Shown: positions 17,963 to 27,304 of the stretch, piece by piece
How the letters are laid out: every line of letters starts with the position of its first letter
Position numbering within the stretch: position 1 is the first letter of the stretch
NCBI GenBank assembly: GCA_963824645.1
Contig: CAWGQC010000008.1
Span: 62,001-126,000, forward strand
DNA length: 64,000 nucleotides
Direction: 5' to 3'
Source of the DNA: Bog-756 sp963824645
Lineage (GTDB): Bacteria; Actinomycetota; Acidimicrobiia; Acidimicrobiales; RAAP-2
The notes under the pieces: model-generated
Told to the model about the DNA's origin: nothing
The model's input: only the letters and a program-made list of their open reading frames with translations
The model's database searches: none
Program-made: the position numbers and the translations under genes

Positions 17963-19053
17963 CCGGGGTTGTCGTGATGGGCACCGGATTCGGATGCATC
18001 ACCCACGTGCGCGCCCTGCGGGCGGCCGGGTTCGAGGTGGTGGCCCTGGTCGGCCGGGACGCCGACAAGACCGCCCGACGGGCCCGATCGTTCGACATCC
18101 CGGTGAGCCTGACCTCCGTGGAGGAGGCACTCCGTATCGACGGCGTGGCTGCGGTGACCGTGGCCACACCGCCCCACACCCACGCGCCCATCACCATGGC
18201 CGCCGTGGCCGCCGGCAAGCACGTCATCTGCGAGAAGCCCTTTGCCCGCCATGCGGCCGAGGGGCGCCAGGTGCTGCGGGCGGCCGAGGAGGCCGCTGTC
18301 GTCCATCTTCTCGGCTGTGAGTTCCGGTGGGACCCCGGCCAGGCTCTGCTGGCCCGGGCGGTGGCCGCCGGTGAGGTGGGAGAGCCGCGCCTGGCCACGG
18401 TCATCATGCACGTCCCTCTGTTGGCCGATCGGTCGGCGGAGGTGCCGGCGTGGTGGGCCGACGCCGGGCAGGGAGGCGGATGGCTGGGAGCCCACGGCTC
18501 CCAGATCATCGATCAGGTCCGGGTGACTCTCGGCGAGTTCGAGTCGGTGAGTGCCTCACTGCCCCATGTGGCCGGTAGGGCCATGAACGCCGAAGACGCC
18601 TTCATCGTCCACTTCCGCATGCGGTCGGGTGCGGTCGGCACCCTTCAGAGCACAGCCGGCGACTGGGGCCCGCCGGTGATCATCACCCGGGTGACCGGAT
18701 CGACGGCCACCGCCTGGATCGAGGGCGTGGGATCGACCGTCAGAGTGGCCGACCGCTCGGGGACCCGAACCCTGCCGGTTCCCGAGGAACTGTCCCCTCC
18801 GCCCCCGCCGCCACCGCTGCCCGATGGTCTGGCCACGACCGCCTATGAGCGGATGACCGCCCACGGCATGGACTTCGGGCCCTACACCCGGTTGGCTGAG
18901 GTGCTCCGCAGCCGGATGGAGGGCCGCCCCGACCCACCTGGTCCGCGGCCGGCCACCTTTGTCGATGGGGTCAGGAACATGGCCGTGGTCGACGCCGTGC
19001 GCCGATCGGCGGCCGAGCGGTCGTGGGTCGACGTGGACGACGGGCTGGACTGA
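17959..19053 (+). CDS. Gfo/Idh/MocA-family NAD(P) oxidoreductase
   Basis: This 364-residue dehydrogenase has the Rossmann start GVVVMGTGFGCITHVRALRA and the family signature HVICEKPFARHAAEG, whose Lys is the catalytic EKP lysine. The second domain is a mixed beta-sheet (FRWDPGQALLARAV, GGWLGAHGSQIIDQVR). The GAHGSQIID segment supplies the active-site His/Asp pair typical of inositol dehydrogenase-like enzymes. A proline run (about residues 274-284) forms a linker. It overlaps the TIM-barrel isomerase gene by 4 bp, implying translational coupling. It would oxidise a sugar, cyclitol or sugar acid. Convergent with the hydrolase gene downstream. Confidence 0.92.
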   Translation: MTGVVVMGTGFGCITHVRALRAAGFEVVALVGRDADKTARRARSFDIPVSLTSVEEALRIDGVAAVTVATPPHTHAPITMAAVAAGKHVICEKPFARHAAEGRQVLRAAEEAAVVHLLGCEFRWDPGQALLARAVAAGEVGEPRLATVIMHVPLLADRSAEVPAWWADAGQGGGWLGAHGSQIIDQVRVTLGEFESVSASLPHVAGRAMNAEDAFIVHFRMRSGAVGTLQSTAGDWGPPVIITRVTGSTATAWIEGVGSTVRVADRSGTRTLPVPEELSPPPPPPPLPDGLATTAYERMTAHGMDFGPYTRLAEVLRSRMEGRPDPPGPRPATFVDGVRNMAVVDAVRRSAAERSWVDVDDGLD

Positions 19054-19080
19054 CCGCACCGTCCCGCCACCGGTGGTGGT

Positions 19081-20028
19081 TCAGGAAGAGGGCGGGATGG
19101 TGGCGGTGTCCCGCCGGTGGGGTTCGGAGTGATCCCAGTCGGCCAGCAGAGTGCGCAGGGCGGTGAGCAGAATGAGCGGCTGGTCGAGCATGGCGTGGTG
19201 CCCGGCCTCGGGGATGACGATGACCGGGGTGACCCGGCCCAGCTCCTCGTACATCGAACGCCCGATATCGGCGGTGACCAGTCCGTGCTCCGAGCGCAAC
19301 AGGGCGAACCGGCAGCGCACCCGTGACAGGTAGGGGAGGGCCACCCCGCGGATACCTCCACCGAACTGGGCGAACACCCGCCGATCGAACTTCCACTGCC
19401 AGCCATCGTCCACCGCCCGGACCGAGCGGCGGGCCACGTGGTCGATGACGTAATCGAGATAGTGGTCCTGGGCCGGGACGGTACGGAAATGGTGTACGGC
19501 GTCGTCCTCGGTCGGGTAGATCCGGGGCCGCCCGAAGGCTTGGCGGAGCCGGTAGGCGTCGATCTCCGGGTCGGGCTCGGTGACCGGTGAGTCGCACACG
19601 ATGGCCCCGCTCAGACCGTCGGCATGGCGGGCCGCGGTAGCAATGGTGACGAAGCCACCCATGCTGTGGCCGACGATGACCGGTGGCCCGTCGATACGTC
19701 CGGCGCCGGCCATCGCCATCACCTCGTCGGTCCACTGTTCGAGCGAGTAGTCGCTCCGGTGACCGCTGTCCCCATGGCCCGAGAGGTCGAGGCACACCAC
19801 CCGGAAGTCGGTGCTGAAGGTGGCGGCCACATGGGTCCACCAGTGGGCGTGGGCGCCACCTCCGTGCACGAAGACCAAGCCCCGTCGACCCGGCCGGCCG
19901 CAGGCCAGGGCGTGGATGGTGCAGCCGTCGACCTCGACCTCGATGTCCTCTTGAGGCACGGCCAGCGCCCGCACGAACCACTCCGGCGAGCCGTCCAGGG
20001 GCTCCGCCGGCGGAGTCGAACCGGTCAC
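19081..20028 (-). CDS. Alpha/beta-fold hydrolase
   Basis: This serine hydrolase of about 315 residues has an oxyanion loop LVFVHGGGAHAHWW, strand DLSGHGDSGHR, nucleophile elbow VGHSMGGFVT and catalytic histidine in EAGHHAML. A cap of about 70 helical residues follows the elbow (EPDPEIDAYRLRQAFGRPRI), so it could be an esterase, epoxide hydrolase or C-C hydrolase. GTG 20028 is chosen because it lies just beyond the stop of the Lhr helicase gene; TTG 20043 is a possible alternative and neither has a clear ribosome site. Being directly downstream of lhr it is probably co-transcribed. No substrate can be assigned. Confidence 0.87.
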   Translation of the reverse strand: MTGSTPPAEPLDGSPEWFVRALAVPQEDIEVEVDGCTIHALACGRPGRRGLVFVHGGGAHAHWWTHVAATFSTDFRVVCLDLSGHGDSGHRSDYSLEQWTDEVMAMAGAGRIDGPPVIVGHSMGGFVTIATAARHADGLSGAIVCDSPVTEPDPEIDAYRLRQAFGRPRIYPTEDDAVHHFRTVPAQDHYLDYVIDHVARRSVRAVDDGWQWKFDRRVFAQFGGGIRGVALPYLSRVRCRFALLRSEHGLVTADIGRSMYEELGRVTPVIVIPEAGHHAMLDQPLILLTALRTLLADWDHSEPHRRDTATIPPSS

Positions 20029-20048
20029 GCCCGCATCGACCAATCGAC

Positions 20049-23000
20049 TCAGACCGGCACCCGGGGAGCGAAGGTGGGTTCGGCCGGGACGCCGTGCTGG
20101 TAGTGGACGGTCCGGTGCCGGACGGCGGGTACCCGTACGCCCCCCAACCACTCGCCGGTCAGGTTGAGCGGATCGGCACCGGCCACCACCACGTCGTCTC
20201 CCCGGCTCGGGTCTCGCCGCACGTCTCCGAGAAGCGCCACCGCCTCCGGCAGGGCGTACTGCTCGCCCGACATGCCGGACACGAACCGCCCGCCCGCCAC
20301 CTGGCCCCGGGCTTCGAGGCGGCGGAAGGCCCGAATGACGTCACGCCAGGGCACACGGTACGACTCGCGGGCCCAGAGCTCCCAGGCCACCACTCCCCAC
20401 CGGGCCAGCAGCTGCCAGGCCACCGCCTCGGCCATCTCCTCGGACGCCGGTCCGCTGGCCAACTCGGGATCGAACACGTCGGGTTGGGGCAGGAGCGACC
20501 AGCGTCCTTCGCCGACGCCGGATCCCACCAGGCTGCGCTGGCGGCCGAGGGCGGCCCGTCGGTCGGATCGGCGTCGCACCGCCGACCGCGGCCGTCGACG
20601 GGTGGAGAGCAGCGAGCGCACGGCCGAAAAGGCGTCGGCCGTCACCATGCCGCGGGCCACCAGATCCCAGAGTCCCTCGTCCACTTCGGCACCCAACCGT
20701 CCCGAGGCTGTGGCCAGTTCGGCCCGGAAGCACGCCCCGCGCTGGCGCAGGGCAGCCAGAATGTCGGCTGAGGCGCCGGTTGCCGGTTCGATCGGACCCC
20801 TGTCGGCCCGAACGGCGGCGAGCATCCAACTCAGATCGGGCCGGGTGACGAGGGCCAGAGGCGTGGCCGGCGAGGGGGTCGCCGAGCCCCGTCGACCGAG
20901 GGTCGGAACCCCGGTCGCCGCCCGTTCCCCGGCTGGCTCGAAGGGCTCAGACCCCGATGCCGTCTCGGTGGCGGCCACCCCCGCCGCTTCGTCGGCCACC
21001 GGCTCCGCCGGGGCGTCGGCCGTGTGGTCGCGCTCCGGCCGCGGTGTCAGGCGGCCCCAGGCCACCTCGCCGGCCAGGCACAGCTCGTCGAGCCACCGGG
21101 GGTCGTAACCGGCGACCCGGGCCGGCAGGACACGGCGCTCCCATTCGCCCGCCGCCACCTCGAGTCCCTGCAACTGCTCGATGACGGCCAGCAGCCCGGC
21201 CCGGCCCTCGGCCTGGGTGCCGGGGGCCACGTGTTGCCAGCAGGCCAGAAACCGCACGAAGTCGGCGACGGAGGCCGGTTCGACGTGTCGGCGCCTTCGA
21301 TTGCGGCTGGCCGCGTGGAGACGCACCAGCAGGTGGCGGGCGCACCAGCGTCCGTCCGGAAGCTCGATGGCCGATCCCGCACCTTCCAGACGGCCCAACC
21401 CGGTGCGGGCCCGTCCGACCGTCATCGGCGCTCCGAGGACCGAGCCGGTCGGGAGTGGTCCTTCGGCCACCAGCTGCTCCACCGTCACCGGGCCGGCTAT
21501 CTCGAGGTGCCCGCTGATGCACTCGGCCACGGCATCGTCGCTGTCGACCATCGGATCGTGCCGCGAGAGCATCACCCGCTCGGCCTTTTCTCGCCGTTCG
21601 GTCGGCGTCCACGCCCCCTCGATGACACTGGCCCGCCCCTCGGCCTCCAGCTGTCCGAACCATTCCCGCCAGGCGCTGACCGGTCGGCACAGGACCAAGG
21701 AGCACAGGAGCTCGTGCAGTTCGTCGGCATCACGCGGTCGGGGACGGGCCCATTCGAGTACCTCGGACACAGCCCCGGGGTCAAGGGGACCAAGCTCTGA
21801 AGGGTCGACGGGCAGGCCGGGGGGCAGCCCGTTCGGACCGAGTGGACCGAGACCGCGGGACAGGGGAACGGCCCTCGTCCGTCGCTCCTCGAGGGGCGCA
21901 CCATCGAGATAGGTGTACGGCCGCCCGCTCAGGATGCCATGGGCCAACGGTGACGCCTCGGCCGACTCGACCAGGTGGACGCCGACCCGCCCCGCCTCCA
22001 TCTCGGCCAAAAGGGTGCTCAGACCTTCGGCGTCGAGCGGCTCGGTGAGACAGTCATCGACCGTCTGGCGGACCAGCACATGATCGGGGACGGGTACCGG
22101 ACCGGGACCGGCGTTCTCCTGGCAGGCGGCCAGCGCCGGCCAGGCGGCGGCCAGCAGGTCCTCGGCTTCCATGCGCTGGAGATGGATGGGGCGCCGCTGA
22201 CCGCCACGCGATCGGGGGACCACCAACGCCCGATTGAGATTCCACCGCCACCGGGCGGCCAACATCGGGTGGGGTAGCACCGCCTGGGTCAGGACGTCGG
22301 TGACCGTGCCGCTCTTCAGCATGGTGGGCACCTGGCTCAGCGGGAAGCTGTGCTGAGGCCCGAGGGAGAGGACGACGGTGTCGTCGTCGGCCGCCGCCTG
22401 CAGTTCGAAATCGAAGGAGACACAGAACCGCTTGCGGAGAGCCAGTCCGAAGGCGCGGTTGATGCGGCCCCCGTAGGGCGAGTGGACGATGAGCTGGGTT
22501 CCTTCGCTCTCGTCGAAGACCCGTTCGATGACCAGGCGATCCCGGGTGGGAAGAGTGCCCAGGGCGGCCAGGCCGGCGGCCAGGTAGGCGACCACCTGGG
22601 CGGCCACCTCTTCGGACACACCGGCCGTCTGGCGGACCACCCGCCGGGCGCTGTCACCGTCCCCGGTCCCGAGCAGCGGCTCGAGCTCGGCCCGGAGCGT
22701 TCCCACCTCGGCCGACAACTCGGCCGTCCGGGCCGGGGCCTCGCCCAGCCAGAAGGGGATGGTGGGAGGGAGATCACCGGCATCGTGGACACGCACTGTC
22801 CCCGTTTCGACCTTCACCACCCGCCAGGAGTGGGTGCCCAGGAGGAAGATGTCTCCGCCGGTGGCCTCGACGGCGAAGTCCTCGTGGACCGATCCCACGG
22901 TGACCCCGTCGGGATCGAGGACAACCCGGTAGTCACCCGTCTCGGGAATGGCCCCTCCACTGGTCAGGGCGGCCAGCCGGGCACCACGCCGAGCCCGGAG

Positions 23001-24719
23001 TCGGCCGTTGACGGCGTCGTGGTGGAGATGGGCACCGCGTTGGCCGCGGCCGCTGGGGATACCCCACGAAACCATGTCGATCACCTCGTCGAAGGTCTGA
23101 CGGGTGAGGTCGGTGTAGGGGGCCGCCTTTCGTACCAGGTCGTAGAGCGGGCCCACTTCCCATTCGCCGGCCGCCGCCACCTCGGCCACCACCTGCTGGG
23201 CCAGCACGTCCAGAGGTGCCGACGGAGGTTGCAGAACATCGAGATGTCCGGCCCGGACCCCGGCCAGAAGGGCCGTGCACTCGACCAGCTCGTCGCGGGT
23301 GAGCGGATAGAGGCGTCCGGCCGGCGTCCCTTCCCGGTGGTGGTTGGCCCGGCCCACCCGCTGGAGGAAGGTTCCGATGGCCCGGGGCGATCCGATCTGG
23401 CACACCAGCTCCACCGGACCGACGTCGATGCCCAACTCGAGGGAGGCGGTGGCCACTAGAGCCCGGAGGTCCCCGGCCCGTAGTCGCTGCTCGACGATCC
23501 GCCGCCGGGCCGCCGACAAGCTGCCGTGGTGGGCGGCCACCTGCAGAGCGGCATCCACCCGGTCGAGTTTGGGCAGGGCCGCCCCGGCCGCGGCCGAGAC
23601 TCCGTCGCCGGGCGGGACATCGGCGGCAGCGGCGGATCCCAGCCGCAGCGCCAGCTGGTGGGCCACCCGCTCGGCCATCTTGCGGGTGTTGACGAAGACC
23701 AGGGTGGTGCGGTGCTCGAGAACGTGGGCGGCGATGCGGTCGAGGGCGTCTCCCATCTGCTGTCCACTGGCCACCGCCTCGAGCTCACTCCCGGGTAGCT
23801 CGATGTCCACATCGAGGTGGCGCTGGTGGCCGCAGTCGACGATGGCGGTGGGCGGGCGGTCGGGATCGACGCCGGAAAGGAGGCGAGCCACGACGTCCAA
23901 GGGACGCTGGGTGGCTGACAATCCGATGCGCCGGAGGCGCACCCCCTGTGCGGCGGTGAGCCGGCTGAGACGCTCGAGACTGAGGGCGAGGTGTGAACCG
24001 CGCTTGTCACGGGCCAGGGTGTGCACCTCGTCGACCACCACCGTGTGGGCCTCTTGCAACATGGTGCGGGACGAGGCCGCCGTCAGAAGCAGGTAGAGGG
24101 ACTCCGGCGTGGTCACCAGCAGATCCGGCGGCGACCGGCGCATGGCTGCTCGTTCGGATGGAGGGGTATCGCCCGTCCGCACGGCCATGGTGAGATCCGG
24201 GGAGGTCATCCCCAGACGTTCCGCCTCCTCGGCGATGCCGGCCAGGGGCACCTGCAGGTTCTCGTGGACATCGACAGCCAGGGCCCGGAGCGGGGAGACG
24301 TAGATGACGCCGGGTCCTGTTCGTGGCGCCGCCGCCCCGCCGCCGGCGGTGGTCTGGGCCCGGTAGGCGGCGTCGATGGCCACCAGGAAGCCGGTGAGGG
24401 TCTTGCCGGTCCCGGTAGGCGAGGCCACCAGCACGTCGCGGCCCGCTCGGATGAGTGGCCACGCCCGGCGCTGGGGCTCGGTGGGCCCGGCGGGGAAGCG
24501 CCGCCGGAACCAGCTGGCAACGGCCGGGTGGAAGGTGTGGAGGATGGAGTCGGCGGGCAGCTGGTCGAGCCCGGCCAGAAGCGGGGTGGCGTCCAGTTGT
24601 GGTTGGACCGACGCCGCCGTCGGCACCGCATCGTCACCGGGCGCGCCCCTTCGCCCAGCCGGGGGGCCGGCATCGGCCCGGACGGTGCGGGTGGGAGGGG
24701 CCACGTCGGTAGTCCACAC
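20049..24719 (-). CDS. lhr: Lhr-type large ATP-dependent helicase
   Basis: This 1,556-residue superfamily 2 DNA helicase matches the length of actinobacterial Lhr. Motif I is LVASPTGTGKTLTGFLVA, motif II VVVDEVHTLARDKRGSH, motif III GLSATQRP. Motifs V and VI are in LVATASLELGIDVG and IGTFLQRVGRANHHREG. The winged-helix and Lhr core follow (LFLGTHSWRVVKV-like sequence), then a long C-terminal extension of about 600 residues seen in full-length Lhr. It unwinds RNA:DNA hybrids 3' to 5' and is linked to mitomycin C repair in mycobacteria. GTG 24719 is taken as start; GTG 24704 is possible. It sits between a crotonase gene and a hydrolase gene on the same strand. Confidence 0.93.
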   Translation of the reverse strand: MWTTDVAPPTRTVRADAGPPAGRRGAPGDDAVPTAASVQPQLDATPLLAGLDQLPADSILHTFHPAVASWFRRRFPAGPTEPQRRAWPLIRAGRDVLVASPTGTGKTLTGFLVAIDAAYRAQTTAGGGAAAPRTGPGVIYVSPLRALAVDVHENLQVPLAGIAEEAERLGMTSPDLTMAVRTGDTPPSERAAMRRSPPDLLVTTPESLYLLLTAASSRTMLQEAHTVVVDEVHTLARDKRGSHLALSLERLSRLTAAQGVRLRRIGLSATQRPLDVVARLLSGVDPDRPPTAIVDCGHQRHLDVDIELPGSELEAVASGQQMGDALDRIAAHVLEHRTTLVFVNTRKMAERVAHQLALRLGSAAAADVPPGDGVSAAAGAALPKLDRVDAALQVAAHHGSLSAARRRIVEQRLRAGDLRALVATASLELGIDVGPVELVCQIGSPRAIGTFLQRVGRANHHREGTPAGRLYPLTRDELVECTALLAGVRAGHLDVLQPPSAPLDVLAQQVVAEVAAAGEWEVGPLYDLVRKAAPYTDLTRQTFDEVIDMVSWGIPSGRGQRGAHLHHDAVNGRLRARRGARLAALTSGGAIPETGDYRVVLDPDGVTVGSVHEDFAVEATGGDIFLLGTHSWRVVKVETGTVRVHDAGDLPPTIPFWLGEAPARTAELSAEVGTLRAELEPLLGTGDGDSARRVVRQTAGVSEEVAAQVVAYLAAGLAALGTLPTRDRLVIERVFDESEGTQLIVHSPYGGRINRAFGLALRKRFCVSFDFELQAAADDDTVVLSLGPQHSFPLSQVPTMLKSGTVTDVLTQAVLPHPMLAARWRWNLNRALVVPRSRGGQRRPIHLQRMEAEDLLAAAWPALAACQENAGPGPVPVPDHVLVRQTVDDCLTEPLDAEGLSTLLAEMEAGRVGVHLVESAEASPLAHGILSGRPYTYLDGAPLEERRTRAVPLSRGLGPLGPNGLPPGLPVDPSELGPLDPGAVSEVLEWARPRPRDADELHELLCSLVLCRPVSAWREWFGQLEAEGRASVIEGAWTPTERREKAERVMLSRHDPMVDSDDAVAECISGHLEIAGPVTVEQLVAEGPLPTGSVLGAPMTVGRARTGLGRLEGAGSAIELPDGRWCARHLLVRLHAASRNRRRRHVEPASVADFVRFLACWQHVAPGTQAEGRAGLLAVIEQLQGLEVAAGEWERRVLPARVAGYDPRWLDELCLAGEVAWGRLTPRPERDHTADAPAEPVADEAAGVAATETASGSEPFEPAGERAATGVPTLGRRGSATPSPATPLALVTRPDLSWMLAAVRADRGPIEPATGASADILAALRQRGACFRAELATASGRLGAEVDEGLWDLVARGMVTADAFSAVRSLLSTRRRPRSAVRRRSDRRAALGRQRSLVGSGVGEGRWSLLPQPDVFDPELASGPASEEMAEAVAWQLLARWGVVAWELWARESYRVPWRDVIRAFRRLEARGQVAGGRFVSGMSGEQYALPEAVALLGDVRRDPSRGDDVVVAGADPLNLTGEWLGGVRVPAVRHRTVHYQHGVPAEPTFAPRVPV

Positions 24720-24857
24720 TACGGGTGTGCCGCCCGGCGGCGAGCGCCCCGGTCCGGGCCAGCGGTCAGGCCCGGGCGCGACCCCGCTTCCCCCACCGGT
24801 CCGCCCGCTCGGACCCCGGTCCTGGGCCCAATCGTCGGCTCAGGCGACCGGGCCCCC

Positions 24858-25715
24858 TCAGCGACCGGCCGGCGGATCCGGCGCGGCAAAGAGGGCATCC
24901 CGCTCCTTGGTCGCCGCTTTGAGTCCGATCTGGGCCGCCCGGGCCCCGAATTCCCGGGCTTGAGGTGATCGGTGGGCCACGACGTCGTTGAGCGCGGCAA
25001 AGCGCTGCAGCTGGGAGCGACCCATGAGCTCGACCCCCTCGTTGATGACCCGCTTGTTGGCCGTCAGCAGTTCCCGGCCGACCAGACCGATCCGCTCGGC
25101 CAGGGTGAGCACGGTGTCGTCGAGCTCGGATTCCGGCACCGCCTTCAGGACCAGGCCGATGGCGGCAGCCTCGGTGCCACTCACCGTGTCCCCGGTGAAG
25201 AGGAGCCTCTTGGTCCATTGCGGACCCACGTGGTAGAGCCACATGTTGGTGGGAGGGACCCCCATCGACCGGACCGGAGGGAAACCGATACGGGCGTCGT
25301 CGGATGCCACCACCAGGTCGCAATGCAGCGCCAGGTCGGTGCCACCGGCCAGGCAGTTTCCATGGACCTGGGCGATCACGGGAATGGCGCAGTGCCACAC
25401 CTTCGACCACGACGATCCCAAATCGAGCATGGCGGAAACGTCGCCTTCTATCCCGCCCCGCACCACGACGTCGGGTTCGGCGTCGTCGGGCAGGACGCCG
25501 TAGCCGGACGAGAAAGACCGCCCCGATCCCCGGATGATCACCACCCTGGCCTCGGGGTCGGCTTCAGCCTCGGCCACACCGGCCACCAGTTCGTCGATGC
25601 AGCGCGCCGTCAGCGGATTGTGTTGCGCCCCCCGGTTGAGGGTGAGGCGTCGCACCAGTCCTATCCGTTCGCCCAGGACGGCCGGTTCATCCGGGCCCGG
25701 CCGGTCGGCTTTCAT
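24858..25715 (-). CDS. Crotonase-fold (enoyl-CoA hydratase/isomerase-like) protein lacking both catalytic Glu
   Basis: This 285-residue protein has crotonase landmarks: the first oxyanion-hole strand VIIRGSGRSFSSGYG and VIAQVHGNCLAGGTDLALHC. At the two positions that hold the catalytic glutamates of true hydratases it has Asp (GGTDLAL) and Val/Arg (FPPVRSMG). Hydration is therefore doubtful; isomerase, thioesterase or other CoA chemistry is more likely. Its start overlaps the acyl-CoA ligase stop by ATGA, so ligase and crotonase are translated together and probably act in sequence on one acid. No sign of truncation. Confidence 0.85.
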   Translation of the reverse strand: MKADRPGPDEPAVLGERIGLVRRLTLNRGAQHNPLTARCIDELVAGVAEAEADPEARVVIIRGSGRSFSSGYGVLPDDAEPDVVVRGGIEGDVSAMLDLGSSWSKVWHCAIPVIAQVHGNCLAGGTDLALHCDLVVASDDARIGFPPVRSMGVPPTNMWLYHVGPQWTKRLLFTGDTVSGTEAAAIGLVLKAVPESELDDTVLTLAERIGLVGRELLTANKRVINEGVELMGRSQLQRFAALNDVVAHRSPQAREFGARAAQIGLKAATKERDALFAAPDPPAGR

Positions 25716-27304
25716 CGTTTCCCGACCCCATCGCCGCCGGCATCGGAGATCGTCTGTCTCCCGGTGGCACCGCTTCCGGATACGAGCAGTCTCACCACGA
25801 CCTTTCCGGCGGCGTTGCGGGGCAGGCCGTCCACCACGTGCAGACCGCGGGGCACCTTGTAACCGGCCAGCCGTTCGAGCAGGTAGGCCCGCAGGTCATC
25901 GCCGGTCGTCTCCGAGCCCTCCCGCAGCACGACCCAGGCTCCCACATCCTCGCCCAGGACGTCGTGGGGGATGCCGGCCACCACCGCCTCGACCACCGAT
26001 GGGTGACGGTAGAGCACCTCTTCGACTTCGCCGGGCACCACGTTGTGTCCTCCCCTGATGATGATGTCCTTGGAGCGACCGGTGATCCAGAGGAACCCGT
26101 CCTCGTCCCGATAGCCGATGTCGCCGGTGGACAGCCACCCATCCCTCCAGGTCCGTCGCGTGGCCGCCCCGTCCCGGAAGTACTCGCGAGCCGGTCCGTT
26201 TCCCCGCACGGTGATCTCACCGGCCAACCCGTCATCCACCTCCGCCCCCACCTGGTCCACGATGCGGATCTCGACGCCGGGCAGGGGCACACCGGCCGAT
26301 CCGATATGGCGGCCCCGGTCACCGGTGGGGGCCCGGGTCACGGCGCCGAATTCGGTGAGGCCGTAACCGACCAGCACCTCCCCTCCCGGAACCCGTCGGC
26401 CCAGACGCTCCAGGGTGGCTCGGGCCACCGGAGCGCCCCCGATGGTGAGGGCGGCCAGACTCGAGAGGTCGGCGTCGTCGAAACCGGGGTGGGCCACGAT
26501 GAGCTGGGCCATGGCCGGGACGATGAAGGCGGCCACCGGACGGCGCTGGCTGACCAGCGACAGCCAGAGGTCGGCATCGAAGCGGGGCAGGTACCAACCG
26601 GTCAGTCCCCCGCTCATCGGTCCGGTGACCAGAAGAGCGCCACTGGTGGTGGAGAAGGGGGAGGCGGTCAGGAAACCGAGGCCGTGCCAGGGCGGCGTAC
26701 GGGGCGGCGGGTGGCGGGGAGCCTGGTGGACGAGGACCCCTTTGGGGTCGCCCGTGGTGCCCGACGTGTACATGATGTCCGTCCATTGCCGGGCGGACAC
26801 CCGATCCAGAGGGGTGGCGTCCGGCTCCGACAGCGTGGCCAGGTCGATGGGAATCCTGTCGCGCCCTGTGGCCCCGAGCCCGGCACCGGTGGTGGCCGTC
26901 AGCCGGAGGCCGGTCACGCCGGCCACCACTTCGGCCCAGGGGGCGCCATTCTCGGTGGAGGGGCTGGCCAGTACCGCGGCCGGTTCGGCATGGGCCAGGA
27001 TGGCCCGGAGCTCCGGGGCGGCCAGGCGGGTGTTGAGGGGGACGGCCACCGCGCCGGAGCGATGGACCCCCACGTAAGTGGTGAGCCAGGCCAGGGGATC
27101 ATCGGGATTGATGGCGATGGCCACCCGGTCCTCGGGGACCAGCCCGTGCTTGGCCAGTCCGCGGGCCAACCGGTTGGCCTCCGCGTCCCATCGTCCAAAG
27201 GTCAGTTCCGCCCCGCCGGCGAGATTGACCCAGGCCACCTCCTGCGGGTGGATCGCAGCCATGCTTCCGACCGGGTCGGGATGACCACTCAATAGGGTTC
27301 GCAT
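25712..27304 (-). CDS. AMP-forming acyl-CoA synthetase
   Basis: This 530-residue ANL-superfamily ligase would activate a carboxylic acid to its CoA thioester using ATP. The P-loop is IMYTSGTTGDPKGVLVHQ. The A5 motif is GYGLTEFGAV, A7 is WLSTGDIGYRDEDG, A8 is ITGRSKDIIIRGGHNV, and the A10 lysine lies in LPRNAAGKVVVRLL. All catalytic motifs are intact. ATG 27304 overlaps the 3' end of the phosphotriesterase-like gene by 16 bp, and the stop overlaps the crotonase start. That gives a three-gene lactonase-ligase-crotonase unit suited to opening a lactone, activating the acid and modifying the acyl-CoA. This pathway order is inference; the acid is unknown. Confidence 0.92.
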   Translation of the reverse strand: MRTLLSGHPDPVGSMAAIHPQEVAWVNLAGGAELTFGRWDAEANRLARGLAKHGLVPEDRVAIAINPDDPLAWLTTYVGVHRSGAVAVPLNTRLAAPELRAILAHAEPAAVLASPSTENGAPWAEVVAGVTGLRLTATTGAGLGATGRDRIPIDLATLSEPDATPLDRVSARQWTDIMYTSGTTGDPKGVLVHQAPRHPPPRTPPWHGLGFLTASPFSTTSGALLVTGPMSGGLTGWYLPRFDADLWLSLVSQRRPVAAFIVPAMAQLIVAHPGFDDADLSSLAALTIGGAPVARATLERLGRRVPGGEVLVGYGLTEFGAVTRAPTGDRGRHIGSAGVPLPGVEIRIVDQVGAEVDDGLAGEITVRGNGPAREYFRDGAATRRTWRDGWLSTGDIGYRDEDGFLWITGRSKDIIIRGGHNVVPGEVEEVLYRHPSVVEAVVAGIPHDVLGEDVGAWVVLREGSETTGDDLRAYLLERLAGYKVPRGLHVVDGLPRNAAGKVVVRLLVSGSGATGRQTISDAGGDGVGKR